Source: Lachnospiraceae bacterium
GTDB lineage: Bacteria; Bacillota; Clostridia; Lachnospirales; Lachnospiraceae
Reading direction: 5' to 3'
Assembly: GCA_017446045.1 (NCBI GenBank)
Contig: JAFSRP010000047.1
Span: 1 to 40,082 of the forward strand
Length of the DNA stretch: 40,082 bases
Part shown: positions 24,400 to 32,974 of the stretch, piece by piece
Layout: the number at the start of each line of letters is the position of its first letter
Numbering within the stretch: the stretch's first letter is position 1
Translations under genes and position numbers: made by a program
Notes under the pieces: generated by a model
What the model was told of the DNA's origin: nothing
What the model saw: the letters and a program-made list of their open reading frames with translations, nothing else
The model's database searches: none

Positions 24400-25155
24400 A
24401 TGAAGAAGTATGTTTCATGGAATGTCAACGGACTCCGCGCTGTGATGAATAAAGGTTTTATGGATGTGTTCCGTGCAGCCGACGCGGATGCGTTCTGCCT
24501 GCAGGAGACAAAGCTGCAGGCGGGTCAGATCGAGCTCGACCTTCCCGGATATCATCAGTATTGGGATTATGCGGAGAAGAAAGGATATTCCGGCACGGCG
24601 ATCTTTACCCGCGAAGAGCCGGTCTCTGTCCGCATCGGGCTGCCGGATGAAGTGCATGACCATGAGGGACGTTCCGTATGTCTGGAATATCCGGATCATT
24701 ATCTGCTGACAGTCTATGTGCCCAACTCCCAGAATGAATTGCAGCGTCTGCCCTACCGGATGGAGTGGGAAGACGCATGGCGGAGATATGTGGGAGAGCT
24801 TAAGAAACAGAAACCGGTCATTTATTGCGGCGACCTGAACGTAGCGCATGAGACGATCGATCTGAAAAATGATAAGACCAACCACAACAATGCCGGGTTT
24901 ACGGACGAGGAACGGGCCAAGATGTCCCAGCTTCTGGCTTCCGGCTTTACGGATACCTTCCGTTATCTCTATCCGGATAAGGAGGAGTACAGCTGGTGGT
25001 CATACCGGATGAATTCCAGGGCAAAGAACACAGGCTGGCGCATCGATTATTTTATCGTATCGGATGACATCCGCGACAAGGTCCGGGAAGCCTGGATCAT
25101 GGGAGATGTCATGGGATCGGATCATGCTCCCGTAGGGCTGCTGATCGATCTGTAG
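24400..25155 (+). CDS. xthA: Exodeoxyribonuclease III / AP endonuclease
   Basis: Mg-dependent nuclease (251 residues) that cuts at abasic sites, acting after glycosylases such as the Ung encoded upstream. All family motifs are present: YVSWNVNGLRAV (residues 4-15), FCLQETKLQ with metal ligand Glu36, GYSGTAIFTRE, PVIYCGDLNVAHE, the DNA-contact segment ARAKNTGWRIDYFIVS (here NSRAKNTGWRIDYF) and the C-terminal GSDHAPVGLLIDL with the catalytic His. The start ATG 24400 follows AGGTGA, which includes the previous gene's stop. The class is that of Bacillus ExoA, whose members are about 250 residues. Confidence 0.96.
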   Translation: MKKYVSWNVNGLRAVMNKGFMDVFRAADADAFCLQETKLQAGQIELDLPGYHQYWDYAEKKGYSGTAIFTREEPVSVRIGLPDEVHDHEGRSVCLEYPDHYLLTVYVPNSQNELQRLPYRMEWEDAWRRYVGELKKQKPVIYCGDLNVAHETIDLKNDKTNHNNAGFTDEERAKMSQLLASGFTDTFRYLYPDKEEYSWWSYRMNSRAKNTGWRIDYFIVSDDIRDKVREAWIMGDVMGSDHAPVGLLIDL

Positions 25156-25230
25156 ACGGGAAGCTTCGGGGCATAAAGTACGGATCACGATTTATTACAT
25201 TAGCTGACTGGAATCACGGCGGGCTTTGGA

Positions 25231-27261
25231 ATGGAATTTGAAGAACTGATCATTGACGAAGAACTGGAGAATGAGACCGCAGGAAAGTCTGCCCAAGAAG
25301 CTGCAGCAGAGGAGGCTTCGGCTGAGGCAGCGTCACCGGAGGAGACCGCCGCAGAGGAGACTGCGGTGGAAGAGGCTGCACCGGAAGAAACTGCAGTGGG
25401 AGAGACCGGGGCAGAAGAGGCTGTGGCCGAGATAGCGGAAGCTGTGGAGACCAAAGCAGAAGATGCCGCGGAGGTGATCGAGGAACTTGATCTGGAAAAA
25501 CAACCTCCAGAAGCGGACGCGGCGGAAGAAAGCTCTGCGGAAGAGGAGCCTGCAAAGCACGAAGCTGACGAAGCGATCGAGGAGCTTGACCTGGAAGCTC
25601 AGTCTGCAGAAGCAACCGCAGTGGAAGAAAGCCCGGCGGAAGAGGAACCTGCAGAGAACGAAACTGCTGAAGTGATCGAGGAACTGGATCTCGAGGAGCA
25701 GCCGGCAGAGTCTGCTCCCGAAAAGGAAACAACGGCAGATATTCCTGCGGCAGGACCGGATGAGCAGATCATGGAGGGCGGCAGCGGCATCGTCAGACCT
25801 GTCCTTCTGGGACTGTTTTTTGTCGTACTACTGGCTGCTGCCTATATTTACGGTGTCGATTATTATGGTACGCATTTTCTTCCGAATACCATGATCGCAG
25901 GAGTAGACGTTGGAGAACTGACTGCGGAAGAAGCAAAGGAAAAGCTTGCGACCGCCTATGATGACTCCGTTTTCCGGTTTACGGGAAGGGATGGCACCGA
26001 AGAGGAACTGGATATCAGTGAAGCTTCTCCCGAGCGTGATTATGAGGGCATTGGCGGGATCCTGTCTGCACAGGACCGCAAAGGGTGGATCTTTTCAAGA
26101 AAGCCGGTCAAGGAGAACGAGCTGCCATACCAGGGCACATTTGATGCTGCAGGGCTGGAACGGGCACTTGATCGTTCTGTCCTTCTGGATCCGGAGCAAA
26201 GTGTCCATCCGGAAGATGCCTATATGACGTTTGACGAAGAGGAAGGACATTATGTGATCATCCCTGAGGTGCCCGGCACGACGGTGGACCGGCAGGCTGT
26301 AGTCCCGGTGATGGAAAAGATCCTGCGGCAGGGAGGCAATTCTCTGGATCTGGAAGAGATCGGCAGCTATATTTCGCCGGAGATTCTTTCGGACAATGAG
26401 GAACTGAACCGCCAGACAAATACGCTCAACACCCTGCAGGATCTGCATGCAGGTGTGGATATGGGCGCCGATGTGAAAGAGACACTGAGCGGTGAGCAGC
26501 TTCTGGAACTGATCAGGGAGGACGGTGCCGTAGAGGCCTATGTGACCGGATTGCGCGACCGTTATGATACCTATAACACAGAGGAGAAGCGTCTCTTCGA
26601 GACCCAGGATGGCAATTATAAGCTGATCAGTGCCGCCTGGGGTTGGCGGATGGATGAGGAGAAGACCCTGGAAGCCATGCATGCAATGGTAGATCGGGCT
26701 GCCGGGGAGATCGGACTGGGGCCCATTCCGGAAGCAGGAGAGGAGTCCGGCACCGCAGCAGAGACACCGGCTGCTGCCGGAACAGAAGAAGAGGGCGAGG
26801 TACCCAATCCCTATATGGTCGAAGCCGTCTGGAAGAATAAGGCTGTGGTGCATCACCGCCGACTGGATTACGGCAGTATGTATGCGGAAGTGGATCTGAC
26901 ACATCAGACCGTATATGTGATCCGGGATGGCGAAGTGATCTTCACAAGTCCATGTGTATCCGGCCGTATGACCAAGGGGCGCATGACACCCGAAGGTTTT
27001 TACGACATCAAGCTGAAGCAGACCAACAAGGTCCTGACGGGATACAAGCCTGACGGGTCAGTGGATTACCGAAGCCCGGTGTCCTACTGGATGCCGTTCA
27101 ACGGCGGTATCGGTTTCCATGATGCGACCTGGCGCGGCTCCTTCGGCGGAACGATCTATGTTTATTCCGGATCCCACGGATGCATCAATCTGCCTTTCGC
27201 CCGCGCAAAGGAGTTGTACGACATCGTCTATAAAGGAATGCCGGTCATAGTCTATTATTAA
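25231..27261 (+). CDS. L,D-transpeptidase with acidic repeat cytoplasmic tail and PG-binding domains
   Basis: Membrane-anchored enzyme that makes 3-3 crosslinks, or attaches partners, in peptidoglycan; 676 residues. Residues 1-185 are a very acidic, Ala/Glu-rich region with no signal peptide. Within it, IEELDLE recurs at residues 83, 116 and 149, an exact 33-residue period. One membrane helix lies at about 188-207, so the acidic tail is cytoplasmic. Outside are two PG_binding_4-like domains (about 220-420, starting NTMIAGVDVGELTAEEAKEKL), a linker rich in Gly/Ala/Glu (495-525), and the YkuD domain from about 550. The YkuD domain contains HGCINLP with catalytic Cys651 and upstream GIGFHDATW. 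The start is bounded by an in-frame TAG at 25201; only a weak GGCGGG site is seen. The catalytic part is clear; the role of the tail is unknown. Confidence 0.9.
   Translation: MEFEELIIDEELENETAGKSAQEAAAEEASAEAASPEETAAEETAVEEAAPEETAVGETGAEEAVAEIAEAVETKAEDAAEVIEELDLEKQPPEADAAEESSAEEEPAKHEADEAIEELDLEAQSAEATAVEESPAEEEPAENETAEVIEELDLEEQPAESAPEKETTADIPAAGPDEQIMEGGSGIVRPVLLGLFFVVLLAAAYIYGVDYYGTHFLPNTMIAGVDVGELTAEEAKEKLATAYDDSVFRFTGRDGTEEELDISEASPERDYEGIGGILSAQDRKGWIFSRKPVKENELPYQGTFDAAGLERALDRSVLLDPEQSVHPEDAYMTFDEEEGHYVIIPEVPGTTVDRQAVVPVMEKILRQGGNSLDLEEIGSYISPEILSDNEELNRQTNTLNTLQDLHAGVDMGADVKETLSGEQLLELIREDGAVEAYVTGLRDRYDTYNTEEKRLFETQDGNYKLISAAWGWRMDEEKTLEAMHAMVDRAAGEIGLGPIPEAGEESGTAAETPAAAGTEEEGEVPNPYMVEAVWKNKAVVHHRRLDYGSMYAEVDLTHQTVYVIRDGEVIFTSPCVSGRMTKGRMTPEGFYDIKLKQTNKVLTGYKPDGSVDYRSPVSYWMPFNGGIGFHDATWRGSFGGTIYVYSGSHGCINLPFARAKELYDIVYKGMPVIVYY
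25477..25695 (+). repeat. Three coding repeats of 99 bp (33 residues)
   Basis: Within the L,D-transpeptidase gene the segment coding IEELDLE starts at 25477, 25576 and 25675. The intervening text is also similar (AEESSAEEEPA against VEESPAEEEPA). The exact 99-bp spacing indicates tandem duplication in frame. Confidence 0.8.
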
Positions 27262-27309
27262 ATATCGGCAGAGAGACATACGGGGAGAAACCTGTTTCTG
27301 AAAGGATCA

Positions 27310-27353
27310 AAAGCTCCGGCTGGCTGATACAGCACAGCAGCCGGGGCTTTTTT
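27310..27353 (+). terminator. Intrinsic terminator of the L,D-transpeptidase gene
   Basis: AAGCTCCGGCTG (27311-27322) pairs with CAGCCGGGGCTT (27338-27349) with one mismatch, followed by a run of T to 27353. Confidence 0.85.
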
Positions 27354-27487
27354 CTGCCGTCATTTTCATACAAATGGGGGTAGCAGCGCATTTTGCCGCG
27401 ATATATACTTTTTAATGACAGATGATGTTGAGAGATAAGGCTGTGTTTTTCTAAAACAGGGCTTTGTGAACTGAGAAGGGAGGCAGC

Positions 27488-29587
27488 ATGAAACTGAAGA
27501 AATACTTATTCGCTGCAGCAGTCATTGCCGGAACGCTCGCTCTTGCGACTGCCTGCGGAGGCAAGAAAGAGGAGCCGGCTGCAGCTGCCGAAACCGTTGC
27601 AGAAACAGCAGCTGAGACGGAAAAGGCAAGCGAAACAGAGAAGGAAACAGAGGAAGAGACCGAAGCAGAAAAGGCTGCGGAAGAGGAGGCGAAAGCAGAT
27701 CCTGCGGAAAACAGCGATGCCGGAAAATATGTGATCTATGAGTATGAAGGCAATGGAAACAAAGTCAGCCATGAAACACTGGTGGCCGCAGGTATGGGCG
27801 ATACCTACCTGGAACTGAATCCGGACGGCACCGGTCAGCTGATGCTCTTCCAGTCTCTGCTGGATATCACATGGGTCCCGGGCGAGGTTACGGTCTACGG
27901 GACGTCCAAGTATACCTATGAGATCGAAGGAGATACCCTGTACCTTGATATGCAGGGGGTCTATTATACCATGAAGAAGGAAGGCGGTGTGTCTTCCGGT
28001 GATAAGACCGCTTCCGGAAAGACCGTTTCCGGCAAGAAGGTATCCGGCAAGACCGCGGCGTCCGAAGATCCGTATATCAATGACGGCACCACCGAGGGAG
28101 TATACAAGCTCTACGGGTTTATGGGGATGACACTTGCGGCTTTTGCCGATATGATGGAGACGACACCCGAAAAGGCTGCGGAGTATATGATGATCGAGCT
28201 GAAGAGCGACGGTACGGCGGTCTTTACGACGGACGGAGATGCCGATGAGATCGAATATACTCTTGAGGGGGATGTTCTCACGATGGAAGCTGAAGGTGAG
28301 AAGCTGGAAGGCACTCTGAAGGGCGGTCTGCTGAGGTTTGAAATGGAGGGCGCCGAAGTCGTGCTGGCACGGCTGATGGACGCGGCTTTTTCCGAATCTG
28401 AATCATCATCCCATGAAACAGACACCGACGCAAGTGTCTGGATCGGTCAATATACTAGATTTGTCGGAGACGACGACAGTGCGAAAGATGAAGATGATGA
28501 GTTTACCCTGAAGCTTTATAATGACGGGACCGGTGAGCATCAGCGGGATGGTCTCGATATTGACTGCACCTGGACGCAGGAAGGCAGCGACTTTACCATG
28601 CAGGAAAGCTTCATGGGTATGACCATCGACTATACGGGAACGATGAACGGAGACGACCTTGTTCTTTACAACGGAGATCCGGATGACGACCTGACCTGCG
28701 AATATGTTTATGTCCGTAAGGGCGGCACAAGCGCAGGGCAGCCGGCGGCGAAAGCATCCGGAGCAAAGGCCGGATCCGGCGCACCTGCTGGCGCGGCTTC
28801 GGGTGACGGCATCGTCAGTGAGGAAGCGCTGCAGAAAGGTTATGTCTGGATGAACAAGGTCGCAAAGGATATCTTCGGCACCACCTACGAGGGTCTGGCG
28901 GAGTACTTTGGTGTTGACGGCGCGTTCGACAAGGAAGAATACAGCGAACATATGGGCCGCAACAAGCGTTATTATAAGTGGATCTCTGAGGATGACCCGA
29001 ATCACTTCATTTATGTAAACTTCGATGAGAAGGACGCGGAAGGAGCACCCGGTGTTTATACCATCAGCAGTTTCAACAGCAGCGGTTTCACAAGCTCCGA
29101 AGCCGAGGCAAAGTATCTGGACGTGGTCAAGGCCGAAGCCAGCGAAGCCGACAAAGCTGCCGCCGCGAACATGAAGATGAAGGACTTTTCTGTGGATATT
29201 TATCCATGGGGCGAGAAAGAAGACCATGTAACGGTCTCTATGGAGATCCCGGAGTCCGGGTGGGCTTACGATGAGAGTAAGGATCATCTGGTAGAGAATG
29301 AGGACGTCGAGACTTTTGGTGCCGGATTCATCCAGTTTGAACTGGAAAAGGATATAGAGAAGTTTGATTTCTATAAAGATAAGTTTGAGAACTACAAGGA
29401 CATCGATGACCGTGAGATCGGCGGCGTGACATTTGCAGGCAGAACCTACAAGAATATCGGTTACGAATGGACTGAGTACATTGCGCAGCTTGATGACAGC
29501 CATGCGATGTCGATCGGCATCGTCAGCGTGGATACCAGCGATGGCAGCACGGGAGATAAGATCCTGAACAGCATCACATTCAAATAA
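27488..29587 (+). CDS. Large lipoprotein with three lipocalin-like repeats and a C-terminal domain
   Basis: A 699-residue surface lipoprotein of unknown function. The lipobox LATAC makes Cys23 the lipidated residue. A Glu/Lys/Ala-rich spacer follows to about 75. Three beta-rich domains then share the pattern of a DGT turn followed by a short strand and a tryptophan or acidic strand: about 78-165 (LELNPDGTGQLMLFQ, DITWVPG), about 203-300 (IELKSDGTAVFTTDG, LTMEAEG) and about 318-415 (LKLYNDGTGEHQRDG, DCTWTQEG). A linker with SGKTVSGKKVSGK joins the first two, and an Ala/Gly/Ser linker (417-445) joins the last to a C-terminal domain of about 250 residues (EALQKGYVWMNKVAKDIFG... ending SITFK). 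The start has GGGAGG 7 bases upstream. The DGT pattern resembles lipocalin-like domains of clostridial lipoproteins. Confidence 0.8.
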   Translation: MKLKKYLFAAAVIAGTLALATACGGKKEEPAAAAETVAETAAETEKASETEKETEEETEAEKAAEEEAKADPAENSDAGKYVIYEYEGNGNKVSHETLVAAGMGDTYLELNPDGTGQLMLFQSLLDITWVPGEVTVYGTSKYTYEIEGDTLYLDMQGVYYTMKKEGGVSSGDKTASGKTVSGKKVSGKTAASEDPYINDGTTEGVYKLYGFMGMTLAAFADMMETTPEKAAEYMMIELKSDGTAVFTTDGDADEIEYTLEGDVLTMEAEGEKLEGTLKGGLLRFEMEGAEVVLARLMDAAFSESESSSHETDTDASVWIGQYTRFVGDDDSAKDEDDEFTLKLYNDGTGEHQRDGLDIDCTWTQEGSDFTMQESFMGMTIDYTGTMNGDDLVLYNGDPDDDLTCEYVYVRKGGTSAGQPAAKASGAKAGSGAPAGAASGDGIVSEEALQKGYVWMNKVAKDIFGTTYEGLAEYFGVDGAFDKEEYSEHMGRNKRYYKWISEDDPNHFIYVNFDEKDAEGAPGVYTISSFNSSGFTSSEAEAKYLDVVKAEASEADKAAAANMKMKDFSVDIYPWGEKEDHVTVSMEIPESGWAYDESKDHLVENEDVETFGAGFIQFELEKDIEKFDFYKDKFENYKDIDDREIGGVTFAGRTYKNIGYEWTEYIAQLDDSHAMSIGIVSVDTSDGSTGDKILNSITFK

Positions 29588-29672
29588 TGCACAGACTATT
29601 CTGTATGGCCTGCTGCAGTATCGATATCACATACGTCTGCGGCAGCGGTCAGTATCACGGAAGACAAAAGAT

Positions 29673-29696
29673 AGGCTCTCCGGGTCCGGGGAGCCT
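29673..29696. terminator. Hairpin between convergent genes, probably a terminator
   Basis: AGGCTCTCC (29673-29681) pairs with GGGGAGCCT (29688-29696), including G-U pairs. On the minus strand it is followed by ATCTTTTGTCTT, so it best serves the minus-strand gene ending at 29771. The rest of 29588-29770 shows nothing recognisable. Confidence 0.6.
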
Positions 29697-29770
29697 GTAC
29701 TTATGTGCGGGTATGCGGATAGTATAAGGATGTTGGTGACAAATCAAAGACCTGCCGGGGGGATAGCTGT

Positions 29771-30553
29771 TTACGAGGTCTCCGCCTCGGTTCCGGAATC
29801 CTCTGACTCCGTGCTGTCTCCTTCGTCCGCATCATCCTCCGCAGCGTTGGGATCGACCAGTGTCGTATTGACTGTAATGTGGCCGGAGCGGGCATTGCCC
29901 ACCATATCCTCGAAATACAGCTCGACGGAAGTGACCTTTGAAGGCAGGGGGATCGTTACCGTGCCGAGTGTGCGGTCCACTGCTGAGGGATAGACGACAT
30001 CTTCCTCATTGACGACCGCGTAGATCGAATCGTAATTGACGCCGGACTGGGTATCACTGATGGAAAAGCTGAGGACGCCCTGGTCAATATTGGCAGACTC
30101 CTCATCGACAGCAGGAGCGGTGTCGTCCAGCATGCTGACATCTGCGTAAGCAGCACGCATCATGCCGTTGACCGACGTGGCTTCCACATAAAACGTACCG
30201 TTCTGGCTGACAGTACAGCGATAGTTCTGACCGGACTTTTCATATTCGACCGGTGCTGACTCCATGGTGACCTTCATTTCTTTCAACGGAAGAAGTGAGT
30301 GCACATTGAAAACGATATCAGAGCTCACGTAGTCGTTGGTGTCCTTTACTTCAATGCTGATCTTCGGTGTGGAGCAGACCAGCAGCAGGATGATGCCGTT
30401 GATCACGATATACGGGATCACGCCGAAGAGCAGGAAACGCACTAGTTTGTTGGATAATGGGCTGCCTTTGACCCTGGTGCCGTGCGCATCATACAGGATG
30501 CGCTGTCCGCCGGGCCTTCGGCCGGATTGTGAATTGCTATTCTGGGAACGCAT
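29771..30553 (-). CDS. Single-pass membrane protein with extracellular Ig-like domains
   Basis: A 260-residue protein that I cannot name. The N terminus (1-37) is polar and basic (NSNSQSGRRPGGQR), followed by one membrane helix at about 38-60 (VRFLLFGVIPYIVINGIILLLVC). The outside part looks like two Ig-like or bacterial beta-sandwich domains. One is around SIEVKDTNDYVSSDIVFNVHSLLPLKEMKVTMES, and the other around FSISDTQSGVNYDSIYAVVNEED and VELYFEDMVGNARSGHITVNTT, the D.VGN.....I.V pattern of such domains. The C terminus is a very acidic tail (last 27 residues). ATG 30553 has a perfect AGGAGGT site; the longer frame from 30601 would run through the promoter. It is one of only two minus-strand genes, divergent from rho. 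Confidence 0.7.
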   Translation of the reverse strand: MRSQNSNSQSGRRPGGQRILYDAHGTRVKGSPLSNKLVRFLLFGVIPYIVINGIILLLVCSTPKISIEVKDTNDYVSSDIVFNVHSLLPLKEMKVTMESAPVEYEKSGQNYRCTVSQNGTFYVEATSVNGMMRAAYADVSMLDDTAPAVDEESANIDQGVLSFSISDTQSGVNYDSIYAVVNEEDVVYPSAVDRTLGTVTIPLPSKVTSVELYFEDMVGNARSGHITVNTTLVDPNAAEDDADEGDSTESEDSGTEAETS

Positions 30554-30577
30554 AGTACCTCCTGACAAATCGAGTAC

Positions 30578-30606
30578 AGTGTAGCAAAAAAAGACGTTCA
30601 TGGCAA
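30578..30606 (-). promoter_or_regulatory. Promoter of the minus-strand membrane protein gene
   Basis: On the minus strand, TTGCCA (30601-30606), a 17-base spacer and TACACT (30578-30583), the latter with an extended TGC. Confidence 0.65.
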
Positions 30607-30644
30607 TAAATCCGTGAGGAAATTAAGAAGAACTTCACTTTCGT

Positions 30645-30673
30645 TTGACAATCTTTGCGCTGCCAATTATTAT
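30645..30673 (+). promoter_or_regulatory. Promoter of rho
   Basis: TTGACA (30645-30650), a 17-base spacer and TATTAT (30668-30673). The transcript would carry a leader of about 105 bases before the rho start, room for the autoregulation known for rho genes, though no specific structure was seen. Confidence 0.75.
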
Positions 30674-30783
30674 AAATAAAGATACACAGATGGTGTGTTC
30701 TGATTGATCTGCAGTTTCGCAATCTTTCCGTTATTCCGGAATTTACGCATGTATATACCTGACAGAAGCAGGAGTTTGTTTAT

Positions 30784-32577
30784 ATGAGAGAAAAATTAGA
30801 GACTTTATCACTGACGCAGCTGAGAGAACTGGCAAAAGCACAGGGGCTGAAGACCACAGGGCTTCGGAAAGCCCAGGTCATTGATCTTCTGGTTGAAGCG
30901 GCAGAGAAAAAGCCTGAGTATAAGCCTCAGGAGATCCACAGCCTTGCCGCAGCACCGGCACCGTCGCCGGGATCCCGGGAGCATACGGAGAGTAAAGCGG
31001 TATCGGAGGATGAGCAGAAGAGAGAAGAAACTTTGCCTGCAGAAGCTGCAGAGAAGGATGCGGATACAGGCGGAGAGCGTGAAGACACTGCGGGAACTGA
31101 TGCTGCGAAAGCGCCGGCCCGGGAACAGAAAAGCCGCAAGGCGGTCCTGGTCAGGAACGGTGCTGTGCTCAGAAGGGGCAGGGATGCCCAGCAGGACAGA
31201 AAGGACCGGGACAGGACTTCAGGCAGGAAAAATCCGGAACGGGTACCGGCAGAGCGGAATACGGCAAGAGATGCCGGTACAGTGAAGGAGGAAAAAGCTT
31301 ACTCCGAGACAGCTGCGGACAATAATACTGCAGAGACCCGTGAAGCGGAAGAAGCGAAGGATCTGAAGGACATCCCGTTGGATGCACGGACCGGAAAACC
31401 GGTCGTGAGCCTGAACACAGGTACACAGGCACCGGAGATCAGTGCTCTTGACTCCGGGATCGAAGCTCACGGCATCCTGGAAGTGATGCCTGAGAATTTC
31501 GGCTTTATCCGCGGTGAGAATTACCTGCCGGGAGAAAATGATATTTATGTGGCACCGAGCCAGATCCGGCGTTTTAATCTGAAGACCGGCGATATTATCC
31601 GGGGAAACCGCAGGATCAAGACACCGGCGGAGCGCTTCGCTGCCCTGCTGTATGTGACCAGTGTAAACGGTTATCCTGCGGCAGAGGCGGAACGGCGCCC
31701 TGATTTCACTGATCTGACACCGATCTTCCCCAACGAGAGGATCCGGCTGGAGCAGGGGCCGCACGCACCGCTGCCGCTCAGGGTCATGGACCTGCTCGCC
31801 CCTATCGGCAAGGGACAGAGAGGCATGATCGTTTCCCCGCCGAAAGCCGGCAAGACGACGCTGCTGAAGCAGGTGGCCAAATCTATTATCCGCGACAGGA
31901 ACATGCACCTCATCATCCTTCTGATCGATGAACGGCCCGAGGAAGTAACGGATATCAAGGAAGAAGTTGTCGGACAAAATGTGGAGGTGATCTACTCCAC
32001 GTTTGACGAGCTTCCCGAGCGTCACAGACGCGTTTCGGAAATGGTGATCGAACGTGCCCGCAGGCTCGTCGAGTACGGCAAGGATGTAACGATCCTTCTG
32101 GATTCCATTACACGTCTCGCGCGTGCCTATAACCTGGTCGTACCTCCTTCGGGAAGGACGCTTTCCGGTGGTTTGGACCCCGCAGCACTGCATATGCCCA
32201 AGCGTTTCTTCGGCGCAGCGAGAAACATGCGGGAAGGTGGTTCTCTTACGATCCTGGCCACGGCACTGATCGACACCGGAAGCCGTATGGACGATGTGAT
32301 CTATGAGGAATTCAAGGGCACCGGCAACATGGAGCTGGTGCTGGACAGGAAGCTTTCCGAAAAACGGATCTTCCCGGCGATCGACATATTAAAGAGCGGG
32401 ACACGGCGGGACGATCTGCTTCTGAGCAGTTATGAGATGAATGCCGTAAGCCGCGTACGAAACGCCTTCGGTTCCATGAAGCCTGAGGAAGCGGCAGAGA
32501 AAGTGCTGGATCTTTTTGCCAAGACCCGGAGCAACGAAGAGTTTGTTCGACTGGTCGAAAAGATAAAGTTTTATTGA
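30784..32577 (+). CDS. rho: Transcription termination factor Rho with long N-terminal insert
   Basis: Hexameric RNA-dependent ATPase that ends transcription; 597 residues against about 420 in most bacteria. Residues 1-41 are the Rho N-terminal helical domain ([35 protein letters not shown]). Residues about 45-215 are a low-complexity, charged, Arg/Glu/Ala-rich insert. The RNA-binding domain follows ([41 protein letters not shown]). The ATPase core has Walker [10 protein letters not shown] (351-359), Walker [33 protein letters not shown] (Q-loop region) and the arginine-containing [31 protein letters not shown] lies 11 bases before ATG 30784. Inserts of this kind occur in Clostridia and Actinobacteria, where they have been linked to extra RNA binding or phase separation. 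rpmE follows, a common pairing. Confidence 0.97.
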   Translation: MREKLETLSLTQLRELAKAQGLKTTGLRKAQVIDLLVEAAEKKPEYKPQEIHSLAAAPAPSPGSREHTESKAVSEDEQKREETLPAEAAEKDADTGGEREDTAGTDAAKAPAREQKSRKAVLVRNGAVLRRGRDAQQDRKDRDRTSGRKNPERVPAERNTARDAGTVKEEKAYSETAADNNTAETREAEEAKDLKDIPLDARTGKPVVSLNTGTQAPEISALDSGIEAHGILEVMPENFGFIRGENYLPGENDIYVAPSQIRRFNLKTGDIIRGNRRIKTPAERFAALLYVTSVNGYPAAEAERRPDFTDLTPIFPNERIRLEQGPHAPLPLRVMDLLAPIGKGQRGMIVSPPKAGKTTLLKQVAKSIIRDRNMHLIILLIDERPEEVTDIKEEVVGQNVEVIYSTFDELPERHRRVSEMVIERARRLVEYGKDVTILLDSITRLARAYNLVVPPSGRTLSGGLDPAALHMPKRFFGAARNMREGGSLTILATALIDTGSRMDDVIYEEFKGTGNMELVLDRKLSEKRIFPAIDILKSGTRRDDLLLSSYEMNAVSRVRNAFGSMKPEEAAEKVLDLFAKTRSNEEFVRLVEKIKFY

Positions 32578-32595
32578 TACTTTGATCGAATCTGC

Positions 32596-32624
32596 TTGCA
32601 TTCTGCGGGGCAGTATGGTATATT
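32596..32624 (+). promoter_or_regulatory. Promoter of rpmE
   Basis: TTGCAT (32596-32601), a 17-base spacer and TATATT (32619-32624). It allows L31 synthesis independent of rho. Confidence 0.6.
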
Positions 32625-32635
32625 TACAAAGCTGT

Positions 32636-32679
32636 GCACGTATGGATCGTGCTTATAATCCGGCGGTCGGAAATCGCCG
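32636..32679 (+). other. Two-hairpin leader of rpmE (candidate L31 autoregulatory leader)
   Basis: GCACG/CGTGC (32636-32640 with 32648-32652) and CGGCG/CGCCG (32661-32665 with 32675-32679) lie just before the GAGGTGA ribosome site. Ribosomal protein leaders for L31 are known in Firmicutes; I could not match this to their consensus by eye. Confidence 0.35.
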
Positions 32680-32700
32680 ATCATATTAAGAGGTGAGATC

Positions 32701-32901
32701 ATGAAAGAAGCAATCCAGCCCAAGTACTATCAGGCTACCGTAACCTGCCACTGCGGCAACACATTTACGACCGGTTCTACCAAGAAGAATCTGACAGTTG
32801 AAATCTGCTCCAAGTGCCATCCGTTCTATACCGGCAAGGAGAAGACTGCACAGGCACGCGGACGTGTCGAGGCATTCAACAAGAAGTACGGAATGAAATA
32901 G
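32701..32901 (+). CDS. rpmE: Ribosomal protein L31, zinc-binding type
   Basis: Large-subunit ribosomal protein of 66 residues. It carries the zinc-binding cysteines of the C+ form: TCHCGNTF (Cys16, Cys18) and EICSKCHPF (Cys36, Cys39), followed by the typical [22 protein letters not shown] tail. AGAGGTGAG lies just upstream of the ATG. The zinc form is the one made when zinc is sufficient; no cysteine-free paralogue is in the window. The order rho-rpmE is widely conserved. Confidence 0.97.
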   Translation: MKEAIQPKYYQATVTCHCGNTFTTGSTKKNLTVEICSKCHPFYTGKEKTAQARGRVEAFNKKYGMK

Positions 32902-32922
32902 GTTTCATTATGATGCAGAGAT

Positions 32923-32956
32923 GGACCGGGCTTTGTAAGCTCGGTCCGTTTTCGTT
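32923..32956 (+). terminator. Intrinsic terminator after rpmE
   Basis: GGACCGGGCTT (32923-32933) pairs with AAGCTCGGTCC (32937-32947), one G-U pair, loop of 3 bases, followed by a T-rich tail. Confidence 0.8.
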
Positions 32957-32974
32957 GTATAAAAGGAGTTTTTC

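Noticed and set aside
27404-27438. Another leaderless start (TATACT, 5 bases, ATG) before the large lipoprotein gene
   Set aside because: The frame is only seven codons, the spacing differs, there is no extended TG motif, and the real gene has a strong ribosome site downstream.
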